This document shows, piece by piece, positions 9,483 to 20,400 of a DNA stretch of 64,000 nt. The notes beneath the pieces are model-generated. The model had not been told where the DNA came from and did no database searches. It saw nothing but the letters and a program-made list of their open reading frames with translations. Where the stretch lies: contig NC_068564.1 of NCBI RefSeq assembly GCF_022201045.2, forward strand, positions 806,001-870,000. The letters run 5' to 3'. Source of the stretch: Citrus sinensis. Its lineage: Eukaryota; Streptophyta; Magnoliopsida; Sapindales; Rutaceae. The position numbers and the translations under genes were made by a program. Positions within the stretch are counted from its first letter, which is position 1, and every line of letters starts with the position of its first letter.

Positions 9483-10095
9483 GGGTAATTTTTAAAATCC
9501 TCCCCTGAGGTTTGGGCTTGTTGCAAGTAGATGGCGAGAATTGATTTATTTGTAAAAAACCCCCTACCGTCAGTTAAGTTTAACATTGACCGTTAGTTGA
9601 CCGTGCAAAGACAATATTACCCTTAACAATAGTTTATAAACGAAAATAACTATAAAAAAACCAAAATTATTAGCTATTTTACACTTTTTAAATTATTGAT
9701 ATTTTCTTAAAGTTCTTATAAAAAATTAAAATTAAAAAATTAAAAAATCCTCCTTAAATTATTGATATTTCCTTAAAATTCCTACAAGAAAGATAAAATA
9801 AAAAATTTAAAAATGAAATAGTCATAATCTTTACCTATGATATTGTAAATTTTTAGAATTGACAAGGATAAAATTGTCAAAAAATAGGGTTTGTGCTTTT
9901 TGCACCAATAATTTTGATTTTTTTTTAGTTATTTTCGTTTACAAACTATTGTTAAGGGTAATATTATCTTTACACGGTCAACTAACGGTCAATGTTAAAC
10001 TTAACTGACGGTAGGGGGTATTTTACAAATAAATCAATTCTCGCCATCTACTTGCAACAAGCCCAAACCTCAGGGGAGGTTTTTAAAAATTACCC
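9483..10095. mobile_element. Mutator-like MITE with long terminal inverted repeats
   Basis: A 613-bp palindromic element. Its ends are inverted repeats of about 190 bp or more, starting GGGTAATTTTTAAAA and carrying CCTCCCCTGAGGTTTGGGC. Pairing is close to perfect, and the arms include TTGACCGTTAGTTGACCGTG and its complement. Flanking direct repeats TTTGTGAAA (9474-9482 and 10097-10105) give the 9-bp duplication typical of Mutator-like elements. No transposase. A 107-codon ORF at 9992-10315 starts in the right arm and is not a gene. Confidence 0.9.
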
Positions 10096-10310
10096 ATTTG
10101 TGAAATGTGAATGTCAAAAAGATGAGGGCAGTGTTGTAATTTTGACAGCTCAAGTGGACGGTAAAGAAGATAAAAATATGACGGCTTTTCTAACTTACCG
10201 AACCGACACATTTGTCCATATCCCAAAACTCTTGTCGTCTGACGACGCAGCGAGTGCAACAGTTGCTCACGCCTGCTTTTTGTGTTCTAGTGATATGAAA
10301 GTGTTTTTAA

Positions 10311-10420
10311 CGTAAGTCTTAATTTTTTAATCTTCCGTTATATCTCATTAACTTTATCAATAGATTTAATCTAATTTTTGTACCCTCCTAACGTAAGTCT
10401 TAATTTTTGTACCCTCCTAT
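10311..10420. repeat. Short tandem duplication (AACGTAAGTCTTAATTTTT)
   Basis: AACGTAAGTCTTAATTTTT occurs near 10309 and again near 10390, each associated with TTTTTGTACCCTCCTA nearby. A small local duplication in non-coding DNA upstream of EF2. Confidence 0.6.
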
Positions 10421-10739
10421 AATCTCTTTCTTTTTCTTCAACATTTTATCTACCGTCCATAGTTATTAAAAAAAATTAATATTTCTTCATCATCTTCTAT
10501 TAAGTATTGTAAATTAATTTCTTCTATCTTTTAAATATGTACACATGATAATTTATATATTAATACATAGTTTATTTAATCTAATTTTTTAAACCCAAAT
10601 TCTTTTAAATTTTTTAATATATATTTTAAATTAATTATATATTAATAAAAATTATCATAGTGGAACTAATGAGGGGTCAAATTTCAAGACCTCTTTCAAT
10701 ATTTTAGAGCAAAAGATCCAAAACAAAATATATCGTAAG

Positions 10740-10870
10740 GGCCCAAAAAGCGTCAAGCCCATGCCCACTAAGGCCCAATGAGAAACCCTAGGGATAGGGT
10801 TTCACTCCGCATAAAGCGCATCTGTTAACAACTATAAATATTCCCACTTTCAGTGCCTCGTCTATCGAGA
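10740..10870 (+). promoter_or_regulatory. EF2 core promoter: site II, inverted telo-boxes, TATA box
   Basis: AGGCCCAAT at 10771-10779 is site-II-like. Two telo-boxes lie head to head at 10782-10803: GAAACCCTA, a GGGA spacer, then TAGGGTTTC, a perfect 9-bp palindrome. The TATA box TATAAATA is at 10833-10840. Telo-box plus site II is the usual promoter grammar of plant translation-machinery genes. Transcription probably starts around 10860-10870. Confidence 0.75.
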
Positions 10871-10944
10871 GCTCTCAAGACTAAACAGAGCCCTCTCGTT
10901 TTCTTTTGGTTATACCCCTTGCAAGCTAAACGAACAAACAAAAG

Positions 10945-11623
10945 GTTAGCTCTTCAAATTTGTCTGTTCATTATATTGCTTTTACCCTAATTCCTTTTTT
11001 TTTTGGGGGGAGATCTGATTTTGAACCATTTTTTATGTGCTGTTTCGTTCATCCTGATCGATTGTTACTAATTGTTCTGATTTGCTCGCTTTCACGTGAT
11101 TGATTGCCAAATATGAGTTGTGACTCGGACGATTAGATTTTTTATGGTTTTTAGGTGATTTTAGTTTATGATATTTTTATAATTGAATTTAATTTACTGT
11201 AATTATTTTTACTTTTTTATGAATTTATGGAAGAGATATAGTGTTCTTATTTATTTTTAGTTGATGTTTTATTATGCGGATCGATCTGTGTGAATTTGTG
11301 AGCTTGTATGTTGATTTTGAGTTTCTTGAATTGTATATTATGGGAGAAATAAAATTATTTTTGAGGAAGAAAGGAAACTTGATCTTTCGTTTTTTTAACT
11401 TTTTTTAATTGAAATCTTTGTTATTATCTCAATCATACAATCAGATAATTAATCTGCTGATTAGAATCAAGCTGTAGAATTTGAACTATATAATTTTTTT
11501 TTTGGGTTGATGTATTGTGCTTCTTGTTGTTGAATATGAGCATAGTGGTATTTTATATGTCACATATTTCCTTTTTTATTCTTCTTAAGTTTTGACAAAT
11601 TTTCTTATGGTTTTGGTGTACAG
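10945..11623 (+). other. EF2 leader (5' UTR) intron
   Basis: The donor AAAG|GTTAGC is at 10944/10945 and the acceptor TGTACAG|CTTGCC at 11623/11624. The body is T-rich. The next exon carries AACAAGTCAAG followed by the ATG. Leader introns of this kind commonly raise expression of plant elongation-factor genes; that effect is inferred here. Confidence 0.7.
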
Positions 11624-11650
11624 CTTGCCAGTTTTTCTTAACAAGTCAAG

Positions 11651-14642
11651 ATGGTAAGTGCTTTGCAGATTTTGTGTTCTTTGAAGGTTTACCGAATATT
11701 ATTTTAGACTGTTTTAATGGAGAATATGGTTGATGTTTACAGGTGAAGTTTACAGCTGAGGGACTCCGTAGGATTATGGACTTCAAACATAACATCCGTA
11801 ATATGTCTGTGATTGCTCATGTCGATCATGGTATGAACTGAATGGTTTTTCATTTCAGATTTTTGTGGAAATTTGATTTTTTTTTTTGTCAATTAACTTG
11901 GTATCTAGGTGACTTAATTTTGTAGAAATATGTTCTTTATGTTGTTATAACAATTTCTGTTTGTAGCATATGCCCTTTTTTGGGGGGATCATTCTAATAC
12001 TTCATAGTGTTATTTGTGTTTTGATTTTCATTTGATAGTAAGAGTGAAAATTTCTATTTTCTAGTTTTATAAATGAAAAAGCTCCAAATTGTATGCATTT
12101 TGTAATGTTGCTCTTCAATTTTTCTCACCCTACAGTTTTTTGATTTATTTTTGCTCTTCATTCTGTTGGTTCAATGGCTAACTTGCATTTTTCATCTCCA
12201 GGGAAATCAACTCTTACAGACTCTCTTGTGGCTGCTGCGGGTATCATTGCACAAGAGGTTGCTGGTGATGTGCGTATGACAGATACTCGTGCTGATGAAG
12301 CTGAGCGTGGTATTACAATCAAGTCTACTGGTATCTCTCTCTACTATGAGATGACTGATGATGCCCTGAAGAGCTACAAGGGAGAACGTAATGGGAATGA
12401 GTACCTGATCAATCTTATTGATTCCCCTGGGCACGTTGACTTCTCATCTGAGGTGACAGCTGCTCTTCGTATAACTGATGGTGCCCTTGTTGTGGTGGAT
12501 TGTATTGAGGGTGTCTGTGTGCAAACGGAAACTGTGCTTAGACAAGCCTTGGGTGAGAGGATTAGGCCAGTCTTGACTGTGAATAAGATGGATAGGTGCT
12601 TTCTTGAGCTCCAGGTTGATGGAGAGGAGGCTTACCAGACTTTCTCCAGAGTGGTTGAGAATGCTAATGTCATTATGGCTACCTATGAAGATCCACTCCT
12701 GGGGGATGTTCAAGTATACCCTGAGAAAGGAACCGTTGCTTTCTCAGCTGGTTTGCATGGCTGGGCTTTTACTTTGACCAACTTTGCTAAGATGTATGCA
12801 TCAAAATTTGGAGTCGATGAGTCTAAGATGATGGAGAGGCTCTGGGGTGAGAATTTCTTTGACCCGGCCACAAAGAAGTGGACAACCAAGAACACTGGTA
12901 GTGCGACATGCAAGCGTGGTTTTGTTCAGTTTTGCTATGAACCGATTAAGCAGATTATCAACACTTGCATGAATGATCAGAAAGATAAGCTGTGGCCCAT
13001 GTTGCAAAAGCTTGGTGTCACGATGAAGTCAGAAGAGAAGGATTTGATGGGCAAGGCATTGATGAAGCGTGTCATGCAGACCTGGCTTCCTGCAAGTAGT
13101 GCACTTTTGGAAATGATGATCTTTCACCTTCCCTCTCCTTCCACGGCCCAAAAATATCGTGTTGAGAACTTGTATGAGGGTCCTCTTGATGATCAATATG
13201 CTAATGCTATTCGGAACTGTGATCCTAATGGTCCTCTTATGCTCTATGTATCTAAGATGATTCCTGCATCTGATAAGGGTAGGTTCTTTGCTTTCGGTCG
13301 TGTGTTTTCTGGTAAGGTGTCAACAGGTTTGAAGGTCAGGATCATGGGTCCAAACTATGTTCCTGGTGAGAAGAAAGATTTGTATGTTAAGAGCGTCCAA
13401 AGGACTGTTATTTGGATGGGAAAGAAGCAGGAAACCGTTGAGGATGTGCCTTGTGGTAACACTGTGGCTATGGTTGGTCTCGATCAATTCATCACTAAAA
13501 ATGCTACCTTGACTAATGAGAAGGAAGTTGATGCCCATCCCATCCGTGCTATGAAGTTCTCTGTCTCACCTGTTGTTCGTGTGGCTGTCCAGTGCAAAGT
13601 CGCTTCTGATCTCCCTAAGCTTGTTGAAGGTCTTAAGCGTTTGGCCAAGTCAGATCCTATGGTTGTCTGTACAATTGAGGAGTCTGGCGAGCACATTGTT
13701 GCTGGTGCGGGAGAACTTCACCTTGAGATCTGTTTGAAGGATCTGCAGGACGATTTCATGGGAGGTGCTGAAATTATTAAATCTGATCCTGTTGTGTCCT
13801 TCCGTGAAACTGTCCTTGAGAAGTCTTGCCGCACTGTGATGAGTAAGTCTCCCAACAAGCATAATCGTCTCTACATGGAAGCCCGACCTCTGGAAGAAGG
13901 TCTTGCTGAGGCCATAGATGATGGCCGCATTGGTCCAAGGGATGATCCCAAGGCTCGATCTAAGATCTTGTCTGAGGAGTTCGGCTGGGACAAGGATCTT
14001 GCGAAGAAGATTTGGTGTTTTGGTCCTGAGACCACTGGCCCTAACATGGTCGTTGATATGTGTAAGGGAGTTCAATACTTGAATGAAATTAAGGATTCTG
14101 TTGTTGCTGGTTTCCAGTGGGCATCGAAAGAAGGTGCGCTGGCTGAAGAGAACATGAGAGGTATCTGCTTTGAAGTATGTGATGTTGTTCTTCACGCTGA
14201 TGCCATTCACAGAGGTGGTGGTCAAGTCATTCCTACTGCTAGGAGGGTCATATATGCTTCCCAGCTCACAGCCAAGCCCAGGCTTCTTGAGCCTGTCTAC
14301 ATGGTCGAAATACAGGCTCCCGAGCAGGCCCTTGGTGGTATTTACAGTGTTCTCAATCAGAAACGTGGTCACGTGTTCGAGGAAATGCAGAGACCTGGTA
14401 CCCCCCTTTACAACATCAAGGCTTACCTTCCCGTCATCGAGTCCTTTGGATTCTCAGGCACTTTGAGGGCTGCAACGTCAGGACAGGCCTTCCCACAATG
14501 TGTGTTTGATCACTGGGACATGATGTCATCCGATCCACTGGAGCCTGGTACACAGGCTGCACAGCTTGTTGCTGATATCAGGAAGAGGAAGGGCTTGAAG
14601 GAGCAAATGACACCACTATCTGAGTTTGAGGACAAGCTGTAA
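11651..14642 (+). CDS. EF2: Elongation factor 2 (eEF2)
   Basis: Coding exons are 11651-11653 (the ATG alone), 11743-11830 and 12202-14642, giving 843 residues, the usual eEF2 length. It is the cytosolic GTPase that drives ribosome translocation. The intron after AHVDHG splits the P-loop (AHVDHGKST, G1). Other landmarks are the effector region [13 protein letters not shown] (G2), DSPGHVDF (G3), NKMDR (G4), a TDTR segment in the position of the eEF2-kinase site, and [12 protein letters not shown] near residue 700, whose last His is the diphthamide residue. The plant-type C-terminus is EFEDKL. The 3' part of the exon, with its stop, is duplicated just downstream. All large opposite-strand ORFs here are shadows. 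Confidence 0.98.
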
Positions 14643-14773
14643 ACATTTCGTCTTGACATCAAGGGTGAGATTGCGCAGCTTGTTGCTGATATCAGGAAGA
14701 GGGAGCAAATGACACCGCTATCCGAGTAGAGGACGAGCTGTAAACATTTCATCTTGACATCAAGGGTGAGATT
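14559..14773 (+). repeat. Tandem duplication spanning the EF2 stop codon
   Basis: Unit 1 (14559-14671) holds the last 27 or so EF2 codons, the stop and the start of the 3' UTR. Unit 2 (14672-14773) repeats it with about 11 bases missing (the AAGGGCTTGAAG part is gone) and a frame break that gives CCGAGTAGAGG. A third start, GCGCAGC, follows at 14774. Unit 2 is non-coding and lies in the 3' UTR. Confidence 0.9.
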
Positions 14774-17411
14774 GCGCAGCAATATTTTTTGCTGATGCTT
14801 ATTTTTGTTTCAAAGTTTTTCAATATCCTCATTGTGTTTAGTAAAGTAATATTACTGTTGATTGGGTTTAGTAACCCTGTCTCTGTCATCTAGGTTTTAA
14901 ATTTTACAATTCACAGCTTTTAAGGTTTGATGTTCTGTCATGTGTTTAAACTAATTCTGGCCGACGTTGGTTGATATATTATTATTATTATTATGATATT
15001 TTTCTTGTTCAGTGTTGTGTTGTTAGCTATTTAGGTGTCTATAATGTTTTCTGTGGATGTGTCTCTTTGTGATCTGATGTGGTGGATTATTTTTGTTCCT
15101 TGATATATTGTATTGAGAGGAATGGATATACAAAATATTGGTTCGATTCTTTTGGAACCCTAATGGTATGAGAGTTATGTGACACCCTGCTGTTATGCAA
15201 GTGATGATTCTTAATTTATATATCGCAAAGGTTTTGTTCTTAATTTTGTTTGTAAATCTGCAGTGGTGAGAATTGATGGCATGTTGTCATTGTGGAATTT
15301 GTTAAGAATGGGATTTTAAATTTGCCGGACATCTTGTATAGCACAGTTTGAATTTTCTACCCTCACATGGTAACGGAGGGATATCCATCGGATTGATTTG
15401 TCGGCTCAATTGCTGCTCCTATCGACTACCTCATTGATTTCATGAATATTGAATTAATTTTGGGTTAATTTTGATGATTTGTTTTTCAAGCAAGTTGGAG
15501 CAGAAGTATTCATGAATAATTCTTTTGAGGGTGTTATAATTTCGAGTATTCGGACTTTATTTCGTGCGTTAACTACAAATAATTCTGGTAAGATGAAGGA
15601 TGTCAATTGACATAAATAAAAACCTACTTGAAACATCATCATGTTTCTTATGTACGCTTTAAAAGCTTTCTTCTTAAAACTGCTGCAACGAGAGTCGAGA
15701 TGTCCCATTTGACAAGAGCATATTGACATGAGGCCAGATAGATGTGTGTTAATAATTATCAATGATTTGTTCATTTTCTTTTCTAAAGAGGAAATATTAG
15801 TTAATTTCAAAATTATTGTATACGTATTTAACTGTGCGGACAGATGATGATGTGTTTATCAGTTTTTGAAGTCGACTGCTCTGAAAAAAGAAAAGATCCA
15901 GTGGTTATAATTTCCAGCGCAAGTAGCGAACTGACCATAAATAATGTAAATATTTCATTTCCAATGGGTGGTTGCTCTAAGAGTATTTCTAAAAGATTTT
16001 TTAGATTTTACTCTTCAAATATCAATTTACTTACGGATGTGGTAAATAAATGGATGGAAAAGTACAATCTCCTCCAAAAGACTCATCAAATAAGAATAAA
16101 TTAATATTATTTTAATCAAATCTTTTCACTATTAAATTGAATTGCTGTTATGTTTTTTAAAAGAAACATAAATAATAATTATTACAGTTTTCTCTTTTCA
16201 ATAAATAATAATAAAATATTAATAGAAGAGGGAGAAACTCACTCGGCAATATTGAAAAGTGAGAAATAAATTTTATTTGAAAAATTTAAATTAACGTGTA
16301 TTTTAAAATATTTAATATTAATATAACTCTTCAAATAAGAAGTATAATTTTATTTGAAAAGTTTTTTGGAGATGACCTAAGTTGGTGCATTTACAATAAC
16401 AATTGCCATTATGAGTTGGTGCATCTTTGAAGTATATCAAGTACTCCTGGGATCCAACGTAGTAGTTGTGGGTTAAGCCCTTGGGCAGATCGTAAAATAA
16501 AAATTGATATGTCAGAAAAATTTCGGTGAAAAAATAATAATTCCCCTCATGAAAAAAAATACATATTCACATATCTAACAACCCCATGATTTCATGTGAT
16601 CTCTGTCATTAAAGAACGTATTAACTAATAGTTCTCAACTTAAATCATAAATTGTAAAAATGGAGATGCCAAAGAAATTATAAAACTTAAACCAACTCCG
16701 TAACACGTAAAGGAACAATAACAATATCAAAGGTACGTCTCCGTGTGTGAAATGTGGACTGAAATAAGGATGGAGTAAGAAACAAGAGGTCTACGAATGA
16801 GACAAAAAACTTGGATAGTGTTTGCACATGGCGAGTATCCATATCAAGTTAGAAAAATTACTTTTTTTTTTTTAATAAAGAAAAATTACTTAAATCTAAA
16901 AGATTAAATTGTATTCAAAACAAGTTTCAACAAGAAAAAATCAGCATTTTTTAAGAAGTAATGCTATACTTATTCAGTTATCAACATTAACCCCAATATA
17001 TATTTAACTAGACTGATATAATATCTTACTTCCATTGTTCGAGTTGTAAAAATCATGTACTGTGTGTTCTAATCCCAAAAGTCTCAAATGTATGAAATGT
17101 AATGCATGTGTTTATAAGGTTCGCTAGGCCCAGAGTACAAATGCACTCATACGGAATGTGTTGGTGCATAAAAGGAACAGCCATTTAAATGATGTTACCT
17201 GAACTTCGCAGAGTAATGCCGTGGCCAGAGGATCAAGCAAAATGAACACTGCAGCTTAAGTGAGCTAAAGGTAATAAAATGAGAACCCTAATTCAAGGAC
17301 TCAAAAGAGCAGATTTCCTTTTATTTCTTCATGAACGAAAATGCAACAGAATAAAGGAAAAGCAAAAATGAGCAGAAATGCATTAAGAAAAACATGGATA
17401 TAGAAATTGTC
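14774..17411. other. Intergenic region between EF2 and the convergent HIZ2-like gene
   Basis: No gene is supported. It contains the EF2 3' UTR (to roughly 15100), a short ATT run near 14985, and an AT-rich block at about 15967-16380. That block has TTGCTCTAAGAGTATTTCTAAAAG at its left and TTTTTTGGAGATGACCTAA at its right, resembling a degenerate MITE but without a clear target duplication. ORFs of 118 and 86 codons here have no recognisable domains or codon bias. Confidence 0.5.
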
Positions 17412-20400
17412 TCAATGTGTACTTTCAGGAGAATGATGTATCCGACTTAAAATTACCGACTCAGACTCATTTGAACCAGGCATTAATGCCCCAGTTACTT
17501 TAGGAGAACCTTCAGAAAAAAATAAAGGACCAGTAGTTGCATCAGCAACAGCTTGCCTTTCCACGGCAGAGTAGACAGAGCTATTGCCTTTGGTCTCGCT
17601 TATCTCATCCATGTTGTCACCATCAGTAGGAAAAATGGTGGCAGCCTGGGTTGCATTATTAGGAGATAAGTAGCGATCGCCATCTGCATCCGCTGAGATG
17701 ACCTTCTCAGAAGTCACCCCATCCACCTTATCCCCATTAAAAACCGGTTCAGTTTCTTCTGAGCTCTTGGGAGTAGAATTTTGACCAGCCTCTTTCAAAT
17801 TTTGGGTATGAATGTCATCTTGCACCACCTCATAGGGAGTTGAAACTAGCTCCTCCTTTGTGTCCTGGACTTCAGCTTGTGAAACAGCTTCAGGTCTGCT
17901 TTGATCTAAAGTTACAACAGAAGCATCTGGCATGTCCGTATCAGAAGCCAAGACCAACTTCTCTGTTTTTTCCAACTGACACAGAGTGCCCTGCTCCACT
18001 TTCTCACCATCAGAAGTTGCAACAATATCTAATGTTCTACCATTACTCAAGCCACTCATCTGCACCCTCTGTTTCTTGTAATGGCCCATAGCCCTCTGCA
18101 GATCAAAAATCAGTGTGTCAACAAAAGAAAGATGCACTAAACTTTCAGGTCCTGTTTGACTTAAAAGCTTCAAAAGTTTATCATGCATTTCAACATTGAG
18201 AACTTATTCATACCAGCTACTAACAATACTTAGCAGCATCATAGGAAAAGTATTCCAGAAGAAAGCAAAATATCTAAAAATAGAAAGTCCAGCCCAAGAA
18301 TTCATATCTAAAAATGAATTAAGTTCACCACTCGCTCATTTGTGATAACAGCCAGAAAATTTAGTCCATGACTAAAACATGGCATGTTTGCATGCCATGA
18401 GATCCTTTTAAAGTAACGAAAATGAGAACCACAGTACTGGCCAATGGCCGTCCCACACCCTAACAAAGAATAAAGTAAATAAAAGGAAAAGAGAACTAGA
18501 GAAACAACATTGGTAGAACATCATTAATACTTTCAAAATCTGAATATGCTTTATATCCAAGTCTCCAACAAAAGAAAATGCACAATCAGCTATATGAACA
18601 TTACAAGAAAAGCAATTGCACAACTAGAAGAATAAATCTAATGATTGAATCAAGTATCCTTCAGTCATTTATCACCACAATCACGAATAACTTTTTAGGA
18701 AATAGACAGTACTCTGCCTCTTCAATTAACTCCATCAATTTGTGTCTCACTTGTAAACGAACTCAAAAAATACAATGGGTCTACACGCCTTGTTCATCAT
18801 AAATTTACCTGAAATATAGAATCATTTGCCACAGGAAAAAGTGGAGGACTTAGCAATGTTTTAGAACTTTTTGAAACTGCCCTTCCACCATCCTACCACA
18901 TAGACAGCAGAAAAAACATATGAGAAAGACCAATAAAAAAGTAAAATGTGTTTGTGTATAGAGAAGGAGATAGAGAGAGAGAAGAAGAAACAGAGTTGCC
19001 TTGGATAACCTACCTTCAAATTTACAATTATAGCAGTGTCTTTATCAACAGTTGCAGTCTGATCCAAGCCAAGTAAGCTCATACACTGGCTATACAGATC
19101 TGGACCAGCAAGCTCCATTGAAATGTCAAGCTTAGAAAGATAAGCATGGCAACGCTGAGTAAAATTATCAGCACCAGACACTTTAGAAGGATCAGGCATC
19201 TCATCATCAGCAGTTATGGGTGAAGTTTTAAACGATTCTTCTGCAGAACTAATGGACCTTGTTTCAATGCTTTTGTCCTGACCCTGATTGTTTTCATGCT
19301 GAGCCTGTGGACCTTCTTGCCCAGCCAACTCATCATCCGAAGGGGCTTGCATAGGGTGATCCTCCTTCTGCGAAGTTGAAGGCAAGTTCATATTGGCATC
19401 ACCATTTTCTCCTTTCCACACATCTGCCGAACTGGTTTCCCATCCCCGCCCATTCATGGGATGCCTATTCTGGTCCCAGTCAGCCCCTCCAAACATATGT
19501 GGTTCATCCCTAAAACTGCCATTATTTCCATCCCATCCATGCAAGTGAGGAGGGCCTGACCCATCCATCATATTCTGCCACCCAAGAGGGCGTAAATGAC
19601 CACTGAACCTGTCAGCATCATGGATATGATAAGGAATACCAGAGTGATTCATTTCCATGGGGGGTCTAACAGTAAACATAGATGGAGAGGGGAACTGTGA
19701 CATCATTGCTGGATAGCCACCATGAGGTGGCCCATGTTGAAAATGCATGAAACCATTTGGTACAGGTGAGGACCAGTTTGGGGCACCTCTCCACGCATTT
19801 CCTTGTCCCCTTCCCACACTCGGGTCACCACTCCTCCGGTAACGGCCACTGATGTTAACTCTGCCATCTTCTTCAAGTGAACCCATAAAAGAAGGGCTGC
19901 CAACTCCAGCTCTGAAAGCAGATGATGGAGGCAATGAAGAAGATGAATTGTTCTGATTGGTTCTATTGTAATATAATAAATCCATTTGGACTGACTCATC
20001 CATGAGTTGCTTTTCTAAAGGTGACTCCCGAGTTAACCTGTCCTCAGTAGCAGACAATTCTCTAGGACCAATACTGCTCCTCCGTCCTGTTTCTTCAATA
20101 TCAAGACTCCTCCGAGTACCATTTCTGTTCGTGTATCTACGGTCAAGACTTGTTGAAGACGGAGATCTTTCCACCAAGCCCATGGGTGAAGCTTTTGAAC
20201 TTGCAGACCTCTCAACTGTTATCTCCCCCAAGTGGCCATCTTCCGTTTTCATGGATCTTTCCATAGACCTATACTTAGAACCCCTCTCCGATACTCCTGA
20301 AAAACCACCAGCCTCCTTTGATGAGATTGCTTTGGACCTCTGTTCTATCACCGAATCTCTGTATTTCGAATCATCCTGCTTCATATGTCTGAAGCCCATT

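Noticed and set aside
9992..10315. 107-codon ORF upstream of EF2
   Set aside because: It begins inside the right terminal inverted repeat of the Mutator-like MITE and runs into unique DNA; no family similarity.
12174..12201. In-frame upstream ATG before EF2 exon 3
   Set aside because: It is in the intron. The true start is at 11651, giving the conserved [15 protein letters not shown]-terminus.
13650..14372. 240-codon minus-strand ORF within EF2
   Set aside because: It lies wholly inside the EF2 exon in an antisense frame. Its openness follows from EF2 codon bias, and it shows no domain.
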